This document shows positions 20,201-28,574 of a DNA stretch of 64,000 nt, in pieces. The position numbers and the translations under genes were made by a program. Each line of letters starts with the position of its first letter. Position 1 is the first letter of the stretch. The stretch comes from Oceanospirillaceae bacterium ASP10-02a (GTDB lineage Bacteria; Pseudomonadota; Gammaproteobacteria; Pseudomonadales; Balneatricaceae): NCBI GenBank assembly GCA_905182035.1, contig CAJIZL010000004.1:1-64000 (forward strand), given 5' to 3'. Under the pieces are notes generated by a model, which did not search any database, had not been told where the DNA came from, and was given only the letters and a program-made list of their open reading frames with translations.

Positions 20201-22103
20201 GCTCTTTGACATTGGCGCCATGAAGGTTTACCTGTTGGTCAATTTCAATCACAAAATCGATGATCCACTGGTCTAAACCAGCTTCAGACTTAATGGTGTA
20301 AGGGTGCGCATTAATAACCCTTACGCCCATTCGTTCCAAAATTGGCAACACGTCTGATAAGGCTTTAGCTTGACCGTGCCCAAACACTTTAAAGCTAAGG
20401 CTTTGGTCTGCTTGATGCAGCGAGCGGTATAGATAGGTAGACAAAGGTTTATCAACACTGATTTTTTGCAAGCGCATTAGGTCCATGACTGCTACTTGCG
20501 CAGAAAAGTTTTCTTGGTAGGCTAATGGAAAGGCTTGGCCATATTGCTTAAATAGTTGGTTGCCTTTGGCTTCGCCTCGTTTGCTATTAAGTGCGTGGTG
20601 TAAGTGGTCACCCCAGGCCAGCATAGCGTCGCGCATTTGCTGTTCGATGTCATCGATGTCAAACGGTGTGTTGCGGATGTCTTTGCCGTGAACGGTTAAC
20701 TGCACACGGGCTAAAGGTAGCGCCGAGAACATGACGTTGAAATCAACGCTTGAGCCATTGAATTCACGCATAAGAATGTTCTGCATCTTAATACGTAGTT
20801 GAGTATTAAAGCGCTCTCGTGGAACATAAACCAAAGCTGTAGCAAAACGACCAAATGTATCAAGACGCAGGAACAGGCGTAAATGATGGCGCTCTTGGGT
20901 GTCTAATACACCGCGAATGATAGGGCAGAGTTCATCCACACTAGCTTGTAACATTTCATCACGGGGGTAGTTATTGAGTATATGTTGTAAGGCTTTGCCT
21001 TTATGGCTGTTAGGTAACAGCTCAATACGCTCACGCAAGCCTTGGGCTTTGCGCCTTAGTAATGGAATTTCATCTATACGGGCGGTATAAGCAGCAGAGG
21101 AATATAAACCAAAAAAACGTTCTTCGCCGATCACATTGCCCTGCTTGTCAAAACGTTTAAGGCCAAGGTAGTCAAAGTTAACAGGGCGGTGCACAGTGGA
21201 GCGGCTAGTGGACTTGGTCATGACCAACATGTTGCCGCGCAGGGCTAAATCTGAATTTTGTTGTGATAGGGTACTTGGCAACAGGCTTTCTGCACTACAA
21301 TTATCATCACGGAAGCTGCCTAGGCCTGTGCCCTTGTGTGGCGTGAGTTTGCATAAATTAGTTTTAGTATCTTTTTTGAGTCCATAAGAGCGATAGCCAA
21401 TAAACGTGAAATGGTTATTGGCAACCCAACGTAAAAAGGCGATATTTTCTGCTAAATCTTCTGCAGTAACAGGTAGGTTTTGAGACTCTAAGGTGTCAAT
21501 AATAGACACTAGTTTGTCACGCATAGGGAGCCAATCGTCGACCACTAAGCGCACATCGCTAATGATGCCTTTGAGGGTAGTAATAATTTTAGCCACTGCT
21601 GCAGGATCATTTTGTTGATCAATTTCAAAACGCATTACTGCTTCTAAATTAGCGCTGTCGGCCTTGCCCGTGAAGGGCGAAATGCTGGTGATTTTGCCTT
21701 TTATATCTCGCTCTACCGCCACCACTGGGTGAGTGGTGATGTGTATAGTGTGGCCGAGGTGAACTAAAGCGTTGGTGATGGAAGAAACTAAGAAAGCTCT
21801 GTCATCACATACAATATCTACAATAGTGTGGCTGGTGTACCACTGGTGTTCTTCATAATTAGGATTATATACACGGATATTAACTTGGCTATCATGGCGT
21901 AGTTTTACGCAATCCCATAAGCTAGACAGCGCACCGTATAAGTTATCGGTGTCAAATTGTAATAGCTCCGCAGGGATGCTCTCAGCATAGTACAGGCGCG
22001 CTAGTTGCTGCATGGTTTCACAACTACTCTTCTTTTGACGTTTGCCAATCAGGCTGCAAACTAAATCAATAGCGATATTTTTTTTATCCGTTAAGGTGCG
22101 CAT
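17292..22103 (-). CDS. gdhB: NAD-specific glutamate dehydrogenase, large (about 180 kDa) class
   Basis: This 1603-residue enzyme belongs to the GDH-180 family described from Streptomyces and Pseudomonas (GdhB). Long N-terminal regulatory ACT-like segments (about residues 1-600) precede the dehydrogenase core. The core begins near residue 790 with HLRGGKVARGGLRWSDR and has the catalytic-lysine region NAVIVPLGAKGGFV; the nucleotide-binding part includes VGVGDMAGDVFGNGML. It deaminates glutamate to 2-oxoglutarate, so it consumes the product of the adjacent ast pathway. In P. aeruginosa the orthologue is controlled by arginine through ArgR, and here argR is divergently adjacent. AAAGGAAAGG precedes the ATG. 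Confidence 0.96.
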   Translation of the reverse strand: MRTLTDKKNIAIDLVCSLIGKRQKKSSCETMQQLARLYYAESIPAELLQFDTDNLYGALSSLWDCVKLRHDSQVNIRVYNPNYEEHQWYTSHTIVDIVCDDRAFLVSSITNALVHLGHTIHITTHPVVAVERDIKGKITSISPFTGKADSANLEAVMRFEIDQQNDPAAVAKIITTLKGIISDVRLVVDDWLPMRDKLVSIIDTLESQNLPVTAEDLAENIAFLRWVANNHFTFIGYRSYGLKKDTKTNLCKLTPHKGTGLGSFRDDNCSAESLLPSTLSQQNSDLALRGNMLVMTKSTSRSTVHRPVNFDYLGLKRFDKQGNVIGEERFFGLYSSAAYTARIDEIPLLRRKAQGLRERIELLPNSHKGKALQHILNNYPRDEMLQASVDELCPIIRGVLDTQERHHLRLFLRLDTFGRFATALVYVPRERFNTQLRIKMQNILMREFNGSSVDFNVMFSALPLARVQLTVHGKDIRNTPFDIDDIEQQMRDAMLAWGDHLHHALNSKRGEAKGNQLFKQYGQAFPLAYQENFSAQVAVMDLMRLQKISVDKPLSTYLYRSLHQADQSLSFKVFGHGQAKALSDVLPILERMGVRVINAHPYTIKSEAGLDQWIIDFVIEIDQQVNLHGANVKERFQEAFSQIYTGRVANDRFNSLVLAANLTWQQAILIRAISSYLLQIQVPFSQTYMQTTLVRNANITHTLVRLFEARFDPNNQQSEDLIDRLQEDVSLALEKVSNLDEDRIVKYFLATIMSMLRTNYYQTDSTGSRHEYLSCKLDPSQIPGVPLPLPKYEIFIYSTWVEGVHLRGGKVARGGLRWSDRQEDYRTEVLGLVKAQMVKNAVIVPLGAKGGFVCKQLPQTKDREILMAEVIRSYSTFIQALLDITDNIVEKQVVAPKQVVRYDDDDPYLVVAADKGTATFSDLANSISEKNSFWLGDAFASGGANGYDHKKMGITARGAWESVKRLFAEQGRDCQSQDFTAVGVGDMAGDVFGNGMLLSQHICLQAAFNHLHIFIDPTPNAATSFAERQRLFNLPRSSWMDYECKLISKGGGIFERSAKSIKLSPQVQSMIGTDIKKMTPNELINALLKMPVDLFWNGGIGTYVKASSESHSEIGDPANDNLRVNGNQLGAKVIGEGGNLGFSQYGRIEFAQAGGYINTDAIDNSAGVDSSDHEVNIKILLSQLVDAGDMTVKQRNTLLASMTDEVGDLVLSHNYHQTLVLSIAEGQACSRLSDHKRLIHSLEKQGRLNRTLEGLPNDANMDERARIQAGLTRPEIAVLLAYSKMRLFDELMAADIGNDSYLARSLEDYFPKVLSKKYAAAMSSHQLRSEIIATHVTNQIGNRMGSTFCNYLQEEMGAEAGDMARAFTAACDIIDAQTLWSELDRVTLILDYKQSMELHKNIQTLLENLTLWLLSRHQGEPIQAIVDRYQKPMADYYTELANLLPKEAAQRTNAQADELTANGIEVSISRRLSQLEFLYHGLDVAQVASQCDTKVITAAQTWYGLYERFQGDWLNQAIANLPSQDPWQRKARASLKQEFEASLAQLTQAVISSDQTQAWDVRNQDVIERCLSIFGELQSNSNINLAMLSVAVREIAKLKTSCS

Positions 22104-22357
22104 GTTGTCTTTCCTTTCCTTTAGTCAGTCTGCTAATGTTGTCACTGATACGTCTATTATTCAAGAAACTAGCGGCGTGCACTAGGGGGTAAGTTGAGCT
22201 AGTGCGACCCTATTTGTTGGTAAAATGACATTCAAGCCATTTCTGTCAAAATATTGTTGTGGGGTGGGTTTTCATTTGGTTAAAAATACGACTGTTTTAG
22301 CAGAACTAATGACGGTTTTACGCATTCGCTCAATGATTAAGTGTATCCTTACGCCCT
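22104..22357. promoter_or_regulatory. Divergent gdhB-ast / argR control region
   Basis: This 254-base gap between two divergent genes should hold both promoters and ArgR binding sites. I see several TGTC-containing stretches (for example TGTCACTGATACG near 22140 and TGTCAAAATATTG near 22245) that loosely recall the Pseudomonas ArgR half-site, but none is convincing by eye. Confidence 0.4.
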
Positions 22358-23353
22358 ATGACTAAGTTACAAAATTCCCACACAGTTGGCCTGCTTTTAT
22401 TGCCCCATGCAAGCTTGAGTAGTTATGGCCAAATTGCTGAACTGTTGCTGCATACAAATAGTGTATTAGAGCACGATAAATACCGACTAAAACTTATGTC
22501 TTTAGACGGTGAATGTGTTTTAGGGAAAGTGACCAATTATTTGGATAGCGAACAGGTCGATACGCTGTTTGTCATTGGAGACTTGATTACTCCTAATAAA
22601 GCAGATGCCGTGTTACAACGCTGGTTGGTTCAGCAAACTAAGATGGGGGTGAAAATACTGGCCATAGGTACAGGCATTATCCCCCTAGCTTATGCAGGTT
22701 TACTCAACGGTAAGCGCAGTTGTTGTCATTGGTCTGTGATAGAAAAGCTGCGGCAAACTTTTCCTGATGTGCTTTGGAGTCATCAACTGTTCGAACAAGA
22801 ATCGCAGCTGATGACATGTGCTGGTGGGGCTTCAACTACCGACCTTATGCTGGCTTGGCTAGCACAGCAGCAAGATTTAGACATGGCAGCACATTTGTCT
22901 GAATGGTTCTTAGTAGAACGAATGCGGCCAAAAGATACCCAGCAACGCATTCCTCTTAAGGCCCGTATTGGCGCCAGTCAGCCCAAGCTTATTGAGGCGG
23001 TTACCTTAATGGAAACCAACATAGAAGAGCCCTTATCTGCCGATGACTTGGCTTATCATGTTGGGCTGTCTCGGAGGCACTTAGAGCGCTTGTTTAAAAA
23101 ACATTTAGACAATATGCCTTCACGGTTTTATTTACAACTGAGGTTAGATAAGGCCCGCCAAATGTTACGGGACACTGATCGCTCCATTGTAGAAGTGGGC
23201 ATGGCTTGTGGATTTTCCTCTGCCAGTCATTTTAGCACCACTTATCGCACTCACTTCAACGTTACACCACGTCAAGAACGTGGGCGTGCCACCCATGTGG
23301 AATTAGCGCCTAGTTGGAATCACTCCGTCGTTATTCAGCGACGCTTAGATTAA
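22358..23353 (+). CDS. argR: AraC-family arginine-responsive regulator ArgR
   Basis: This 331-residue protein has an N-terminal DJ-1/PfpI (GATase1-like) domain (about residues 8-190) and a C-terminal double helix-turn-helix of the AraC type (about 225-320, with LSRRHLERLFKKHL and VEVGMACGFSSASHFSTTYR). This architecture, length and neighbourhood match Pseudomonas ArgR, which activates aru and gdhB in response to arginine and is unrelated to E. coli ArgR. It is divergent from gdhB across a 254-base intergenic region where its targets should lie. I infer that it controls the gdhB-ast block. Confidence 0.88.
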   Translation: MTKLQNSHTVGLLLLPHASLSSYGQIAELLLHTNSVLEHDKYRLKLMSLDGECVLGKVTNYLDSEQVDTLFVIGDLITPNKADAVLQRWLVQQTKMGVKILAIGTGIIPLAYAGLLNGKRSCCHWSVIEKLRQTFPDVLWSHQLFEQESQLMTCAGGASTTDLMLAWLAQQQDLDMAAHLSEWFLVERMRPKDTQQRIPLKARIGASQPKLIEAVTLMETNIEEPLSADDLAYHVGLSRRHLERLFKKHLDNMPSRFYLQLRLDKARQMLRDTDRSIVEVGMACGFSSASHFSTTYRTHFNVTPRQERGRATHVELAPSWNHSVVIQRRLD

Positions 23354-23379
23354 TCATTTAATACTTTATTGAGAGAGAT

Positions 23380-23970
23380 ATGGATATTTTTGCAGCTGCC
23401 ACTTTGCTGTTTTTGGTTATGGATCCGCTAGGCAACATCCCTTTATTTTTGTCGGTATTAAAGCAAGTGCCCGAAGAACGTCGTCGTTTGGTTTTGCGCC
23501 GTGAATTACTTATAGCTTACGTTGTGTTGTTAATGTTTTTGCTGTTAGGCCCGTATATTTTGACATTCTTGCAGGTATCTCAAGAAGCCATTCGTATCGG
23601 TGGGGGTATTGTATTATTTTTGATAGCCATAAAAATGGTGTTCCCAAAAGAAGGCGGTTTGTTGGGTAAAACACCTGATGGCGAGCCCTTTATAGTACCC
23701 TTGGCGATACCTCTTATGGCGGGACCATCAAGCTTAGCCATGATTATGTTGATGCGTAAGTCGGCCGAAGGCCAGTGGCTTGATTTATGGTTGGCGGTGA
23801 CGGCTGCTTGGGCTGTTTCTGCAGGTATTTTGTTAGCCTCACGCAGACTTTACGTGGTGTTGGGCGAAAAAGGCCTGTTTGCTATAGAGCGTTTGATGGG
23901 TATGGTCTTGATCATTATGGCAGTACAGATGTTGCTAGAAGGCACCGCGCAATATTTAAACTTGCGCTAG
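23380..23970 (+). CDS. MarC / YhgN family membrane protein
   Basis: This 196-residue protein has about six hydrophobic segments. MarC-family motifs include FLVMDPLGNIPLFLSVLK near the N-terminus and PLAIPLMAGPSSLAMIML in the middle, with a C-terminal GMVLIIMAVQMLLEG helix. The family (also called NAAT) has no firmly established substrate; transport of small neutral amino acids has been proposed for one archaeal member. It follows argR by 26 bases, and a GAGAGA stretch precedes the ATG, so it may share argR transcription. Confidence 0.9.
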   Translation: MDIFAAATLLFLVMDPLGNIPLFLSVLKQVPEERRRLVLRRELLIAYVVLLMFLLLGPYILTFLQVSQEAIRIGGGIVLFLIAIKMVFPKEGGLLGKTPDGEPFIVPLAIPLMAGPSSLAMIMLMRKSAEGQWLDLWLAVTAAWAVSAGILLASRRLYVVLGEKGLFAIERLMGMVLIIMAVQMLLEGTAQYLNLR

Positions 23971-23991
23971 CCTTCTAGTTGTTTGGTATTT

Positions 23992-24687
23992 TTAGGTGCG
24001 TGCCTTTTCAAACGCTGCCCAAGCCTGCTCAAACTCAGCTAATCCGAAACCTTGTTTGCCTGCTGGACCTAGTATTAGTTGCTCGGTACTGAGAAGTTTA
24101 TCAATGGCAGCCTCGAGCATTGGGATAACCTCGGGTGGAATGACCAAAGCTCCGTGCCTGTCGGCATGAACGAGGTCTCCATCGGTTACTTGCATACCAA
24201 AAATAGTCACAGGCTGGCCTATGCTGCGCACATGCACAAACCCATGACTTGGGCCAATTGAGCCTGCCACCACTGGAAATTCAGTGGGTAAATCACCCAG
24301 ATCTCGCATAACGCCGTTGGTTAATGCACCCCCAAGACCAAAAGCCTTATGAATGGTAGTGTTAATTTCTCCCCAATAAGCACCAATAGAGTGGGGATAA
24401 TCTAAATCCTCCACTACGGCAATAGCAGGTCGTGGCCCTTCAGACATGTGCCGATAGTAATCTGCACGTCGTTGTTTAATAATCCCAGCACTTTCTTTGG
24501 CTGGTTCTAAGGCTGCAATTTGAGCAGTACGAGCATAGCCGACCATCGCACCTTCTGCAGCAGACGAGGCAAGCATCGTGCCTTTGGTAAACTGATTAAA
24601 TCCACGCTTACCTTGGGCAACCTCAATTGCATTACATACAGTAGGGGTGTCCACTGCTTGGAGTTTTTCCAACAAATTAACATTCAT
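23992..24687 (-). CDS. RraA-fold protein, candidate HMG/CHA-type aldolase or oxaloacetate decarboxylase
   Basis: This protein has 231 residues from the ATG at 24687, which overlaps the upstream stop by one base (TAATG); a longer reading from 24702 is less likely. The RraA fold is shown by GLGGALTNGVMRD and GDLVHADRHGALVIP. Arg128-Asp129 are the pair that the class II pyruvate aldolases of this fold (4-hydroxy-4-methyl-2-oxoglutarate aldolase) use for metal binding and catalysis. A catabolic lyase making pyruvate is therefore more likely than an RNase E regulator. It is the last gene of a coupled set hydrolase-RraA in a catabolic island of unknown substrate. Confidence 0.85.
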   Translation of the reverse strand: MNVNLLEKLQAVDTPTVCNAIEVAQGKRGFNQFTKGTMLASSAAEGAMVGYARTAQIAALEPAKESAGIIKQRRADYYRHMSEGPRPAIAVVEDLDYPHSIGAYWGEINTTIHKAFGLGGALTNGVMRDLGDLPTEFPVVAGSIGPSHGFVHVRSIGQPVTIFGMQVTDGDLVHADRHGALVIPPEVIPMLEAAIDKLLSTEQLILGPAGKQGFGLAEFEQAWAAFEKART

Positions 24688-25385
24688 TATTGAGCCATCC
24701 ATTGTTTTAAAGCAGCGTTTGTGGCTGCGGGTTGTTCGAGTGTAGGAATGTGCCCTGCGTTATGAATTTTCACGAAGATTACCTGAGATAACAGAGCAAC
24801 CATACATTCATGTCGATCTAACGGACAAAGCTCATCCTCTTCGCCCATTAGTACTAAACAAGGCTTGTTAAAACTTGCTAATGTCGCCTGTTGGTCGTGG
24901 CGATTCTGCAAGGCCAGTGACTGACGCACAAACGCATCCTTGCCTAAGGTTAATGCCATATCGACGCAGAGCTCATCTAATTGAGCATGGGGTTGGTGGC
25001 TAGAAAAATAACGCGGCACCATAACCTCACGTACAAGCTGTTCAAGTTGACCTGCTTGAACAGCTTGTATTTGTGGTTTGCGTGCGGACTTCACATCGCC
25101 TATTTCAGCCCTTGGGTTGGTATTCATCAAAGCCAAGCGGGTGACTCTTTCTGGCGCCTGACGCACTACTTCCATAGCCACGATGCCGCCCATAGACAGG
25201 CCAGCTAGGGCAAATTTTTCTGGCGCTTGAGCCAATACCTGCGTGGCAATTTCAGATATATTGTCGGCACCACCAATATAGCCAACCTGACATTCTGCAA
25301 CGTCCTTTAAAGCCTCAAGCTGTGAGGTGTACATGCGGCCATCACACATCATGCCTGGCAGTAATACTAGGGCGGGAAGACTCAT
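24687..25385 (-). CDS. Alpha/beta hydrolase
   Basis: This 232-residue hydrolase is counted from the ATG at 25385, chosen because GAGGG lies about 6 bases upstream and the product then begins SLPALVLLPGMMCDG, a normal first strand with the oxyanion-hole region. The triad is Ser64 in the elbow GLSMGG, Asp184 (EEDELCP) and His212 (NAGHIPTLEQP). It overlaps the end of the bicupin gene upstream? No: it starts 9 bases past that stop. It is coupled to the RraA gene downstream. An esterase, lactonase or C-C hydrolase in the island pathway is plausible; the substrate cannot be read. Confidence 0.88.
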   Translation of the reverse strand: MSLPALVLLPGMMCDGRMYTSQLEALKDVAECQVGYIGGADNISEIATQVLAQAPEKFALAGLSMGGIVAMEVVRQAPERVTRLALMNTNPRAEIGDVKSARKPQIQAVQAGQLEQLVREVMVPRYFSSHQPHAQLDELCVDMALTLGKDAFVRQSLALQNRHDQQATLASFNKPCLVLMGEEDELCPLDRHECMVALLSQVIFVKIHNAGHIPTLEQPAATNAALKQWMAQ

Positions 25386-25393
25386 GATACCCT

Positions 25394-26350
25394 CTACTTT
25401 TTCTGCCAAGTCAAACCTGCTGCATCGCCTGTACCGCTTATACGGTACAAACTAGCTTCGCCAGACACACACACTTCCAGCCCATGAGCTAGGTTAGGTG
25501 GTATCCAACAGGTGTCACCAGGGTTCAATACCAGCTCATGACCCTGCCAACTGAGGTGCCAATGACCCCGAAAAACCATAAGCACTTCATGTTGTGGATT
25601 CCTGTAAGCATCTGCAGCAATGGACCCTCGGGTGAGCAGTTCTACCTCAAAACCAGGTTTGTCTTTTATCAGTGATGCTGCTCCAATAACTGGACAGGGC
25701 TTGTTTCTTGCCAACGCCATCATATCCCAGTAACGGGCCACATAATCAGGGACAACCTCGCTAACAGGAGTTTCAGAAATTTCAGCTAACTGTGCCTCTG
25801 ATAGCTTGGCCATTGGCTGTTCTCCAGCAGGCAGCACCTGTCCCTTTTTAGTATCGTACAATATGCCAGACTCACTTAAAACTAAGCCGTGAGATTGCGC
25901 AGTTTCCAGTACATGAGGAGCCCAAATAACGCCCCCACCGGAATCATCCCCACCTAGTATTGCCATGATCATGCCGTAGTCGGTACCCACATTTTCAAAA
26001 CCACGAAACACGCGAGTGGGAATGTTAAAGATATCCCCCTCTTGCAAAATCACTTCACCAGCATCTCCATTTAAGCCCCAAAAAAAACGCCATTTACCAC
26101 TCAATACAAAAAACACTTCTGCAGTGTTATGAAAATGCAGAGAATTGACGCACTTGGGAGGCTGGCCTGCAGCACCAATATTGAAGCCAGGTGTGGCTTT
26201 AATATGCACATGTTGATCAGGACTTTCGGCTACACCAGCACCGATGATAGTGAAATTTTCTTTTTGATCCGACCCAGGCGAGTGAGCATCGATAAATGCA
26301 GTGCGACATGGCTTCAATTCACCATAACGAACAATTTCTGGTTGTGTCAT
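25394..26350 (-). CDS. Bicupin protein, possible dioxygenase or isomerase
   Basis: This protein has 318 residues from the ATG at 26350, which has AAGGA about 8 bases upstream; an upstream in-frame reading to 26386 lacks this. Two cupin domains are visible. The N-terminal one has a complete metal motif, His72-x-His74-x3-Glu78 (LHFHNTAEVFFVLSG), and the second (about residues 225-310, HEVLMVFRGHW, PPNLAHGLEV) lacks the HxH pair. One metal site per chain recalls gentisate-dioxygenase-like bicupins, but the similarity I can see is only at fold level. It lies in the middle of the unknown catabolic operon. Confidence 0.8.
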   Translation of the reverse strand: MTQPEIVRYGELKPCRTAFIDAHSPGSDQKENFTIIGAGVAESPDQHVHIKATPGFNIGAAGQPPKCVNSLHFHNTAEVFFVLSGKWRFFWGLNGDAGEVILQEGDIFNIPTRVFRGFENVGTDYGMIMAILGGDDSGGGVIWAPHVLETAQSHGLVLSESGILYDTKKGQVLPAGEQPMAKLSEAQLAEISETPVSEVVPDYVARYWDMMALARNKPCPVIGAASLIKDKPGFEVELLTRGSIAADAYRNPQHEVLMVFRGHWHLSWQGHELVLNPGDTCWIPPNLAHGLEVCVSGEASLYRISGTGDAAGLTWQKK

Positions 26351-26417
26351 ACAGCAATCCTTTTTTGGCAATAACATTTCTATCACTCGCTATGGAGTGG
26401 CTACTCACAGACCCTTA

Positions 26418-27386
26418 TTAACCTGTTTGCATTAGAATTTGTTTCCAAATTGAGGTCTCATCAAACACAACAAATTCACGCCGTATGCCATATGGACCAA
26501 ACTCAGCGTGAGCCGCAGCCATTATATAAACATTGGCGCCAGTGGGTTTGCCGAAACTACCCCAACCGTCATGCTTACCCTGCAAGCTGAAACGAATGGC
26601 TGCTCGAGGAGGCATCATGGGGTCCTGACGGCCTATTTGGTGATCGATGGTAAGCTCTGCGTTAGGAAAACTAGCCCTTAAGCCCATCCAAAACCGCTCC
26701 GCCGGGCCCCATGAGTGGGAGCTCATGCCACCAGGGTACTCCAGTTGACAGGCTCGATCGTACTCAGCCTTGATGCAGCTCATTTCAGCACCCATTATGC
26801 GGCGCAGGATATCTGCGTACTGCTGGCCGTACTCTTCTTCGTTGCCTTTACCTTTGTAGGGTCCAGGCACATCTATGGCTGGCGTAAACGGCTGTACACA
26901 ATCTTCTGGGCCACCTTCTCGAATGATTAAATCTTCTGCATACTCTTTTGGATCAATGCCTAGTTGGCGCACAACTGCACCTTGGTCACGAATAAGCCAT
27001 TCGTCATCAATTTGATTGTTTTTTGCATGACAATCGGCAATAACGCGATATTTCAAAGCCTTACCAGAGGCTTTTCCATATACTCCGTCACCCAAATGGG
27101 TAGCTGTGGTTAGAATACGGTGGGAGGAAAGCATTCCATCCTCAGGGGTACCGGACCAAATTACATCTTCGCCCAGTAATTGGCGATCAGGGAATTCGGC
27201 GAGGGTTGCCATGGTGGCTGCAATTACATGCTGATTTCCCATAACCATAGATCCAGGCGAACGAACTGGAATATGCTTGGCATAATAGTGATGCAGGGTG
27301 GCTAGGCCACGCTGTTCCCAAATTTCTTTGGTGATGCCTAAAATATAGTCGGGAAAATCGTTAAATTTAGTATCAAAACCTTTCAT
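26418..27386 (-). CDS. NTF2/SnoaL-like protein, long form
   Basis: This 322-residue protein starts at ATG 27386, which overlaps the regulator stop as ATGA and has GGA 6 bases upstream; an alternative ATG at 27395 has its ribosome site too close. Content is rich in Trp, Gly and aromatic residues, with two alpha+beta halves of the SnoaL/NTF2 type (first around LATLHHYYAKHIPVRSPG, second around SSHSWGPAERFWMGLRASFP and GWGSFGKPTGANVY). SnoaL-like proteins include cyclases, isomerases and hydrolases. It is the most divergent of four such proteins in this island. Function unknown. Confidence 0.75.
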   Translation of the reverse strand: MKGFDTKFNDFPDYILGITKEIWEQRGLATLHHYYAKHIPVRSPGSMVMGNQHVIAATMATLAEFPDRQLLGEDVIWSGTPEDGMLSSHRILTTATHLGDGVYGKASGKALKYRVIADCHAKNNQIDDEWLIRDQGAVVRQLGIDPKEYAEDLIIREGGPEDCVQPFTPAIDVPGPYKGKGNEEEYGQQYADILRRIMGAEMSCIKAEYDRACQLEYPGGMSSHSWGPAERFWMGLRASFPNAELTIDHQIGRQDPMMPPRAAIRFSLQGKHDGWGSFGKPTGANVYIMAAAHAEFGPYGIRREFVVFDETSIWKQILMQTG

Positions 27387-28402
27387 GAATTCCATCCTTC
27401 AGGGATGCGGGCAGAGCCACGCACAATAACTGGAGAGCCAATGGCGATTTGCTGACCTTGAAGGCCATCACCGAGTATTTGTTCCATCAAAATGCGCACT
27501 GTTTCTCGCACCATTTGGTTAGCACGCTGCCGCACAGTGGTTAGATTATAAGCAGGCCATGCCGCAGCTGGTACATCGTCATAACTGATCACTGATACAT
27601 CTTCAGGTACTCGTAAACCTAACTCAAAGCGAAGGGTATCCATAACTGCAAAGGCCATATGGTCATTAGCTACAAAAACTGCATCTGGCCTATCGTCAGA
27701 AAACATCCGTCGAGTGGCTTCGCTGGCCTTTTCCATAGAGAAATCACCGGCCTCACGGGCATATAAAGTGGCCCCCTCTTGCTGCAACGCTGCGGTAAAA
27801 CCAAACTCGCGATCTCGTTGTGTTGAGGCACCTTCCCAGCCAGCAATGTAACCAATTTTCTTATGCCCGCCAGCCAATAAAAATCGTGCAGCTTTGGCCC
27901 CGCCTGAAAAATTGTCTGAGGTCACGCAAGATAGGCCTTCTCCATCCTGAGAACGGTTAAACAACACAACTGGAACGCCTGCTGAGCGACATCGATCAGC
28001 CAACTGTGAAGATAGCGCCACGGACGCGACAATAATGCCCTCAACCTGATAATCAAGTATTTCTTCCACTACCGCATCGATATTTTCCGCCGTCTTCGAT
28101 GGCATGAAAATCAACACATGGTAGCCCTTTTCTTGCAATTGGGTCGATAGTTTTTCAATGGCATCTGGGTAAAATTGATTTTCCAAGTAGGCCACTACTA
28201 AACCGATAATGCGACTCTTGCCAGAAACCATTGCCCGCGCCAGCACGTTGGGACGATAACCCAGTGCAGTGGCTGCTTTATGCACTTTATCTGTGGTTTT
28301 CTTAGAGGCAGAAGCACCTGTAGTATAGACTCGACTAACGGCTGATTGGCTAACGCCTGCTAGCTCCGCAACCTGCTGAGATGTAACTTTTTCTTTACTC
28401 AT
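27383..28402 (-). CDS. LacI-family transcriptional regulator of the catabolic island
   Basis: This 339-residue LacI/GalR regulator has an N-terminal helix-turn-helix TSQQVAELAGVSQSAVSRVYT followed by the hinge region (RPNVLARAMVSGKSRIIGLVV). A periplasmic-binding-protein-like effector domain covers about residues 60-335. It lies inside the minus-strand gene run and overlaps the next gene by 4 bases. It probably represses the divergent promoter region at 32534-32907, where three dyads with central CG are found, and is relieved by the island's substrate or an intermediate. Usually such proteins bind sugars or polyols. Confidence 0.9.
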   Translation of the reverse strand: MSKEKVTSQQVAELAGVSQSAVSRVYTTGASASKKTTDKVHKAATALGYRPNVLARAMVSGKSRIIGLVVAYLENQFYPDAIEKLSTQLQEKGYHVLIFMPSKTAENIDAVVEEILDYQVEGIIVASVALSSQLADRCRSAGVPVVLFNRSQDGEGLSCVTSDNFSGGAKAARFLLAGGHKKIGYIAGWEGASTQRDREFGFTAALQQEGATLYAREAGDFSMEKASEATRRMFSDDRPDAVFVANDHMAFAVMDTLRFELGLRVPEDVSVISYDDVPAAAWPAYNLTTVRQRANQMVRETVRILMEQILGDGLQGQQIAIGSPVIVRGSARIPEGWNS

Positions 28403-28574
28403 TAGTCTGCGCTCAACCTCCCATCAACTTCTAAGACACTTGCCATTACCAGCAGTGCAGCATCGGACGTAAGATAGACCACTGCGCAGGTTGCCCCTGT
28501 ACCTGAAAGAGGGCCTGTAACTATAGCTCTTTTGCACCTTAAACTAAAATTTGGTAATACTGTCAAAACCATGC

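Noticed and set aside
23992..24687. Regulator of ribonuclease activity A (RraA proper)
   Set aside because: The aldolase residues are present and the context is catabolic.
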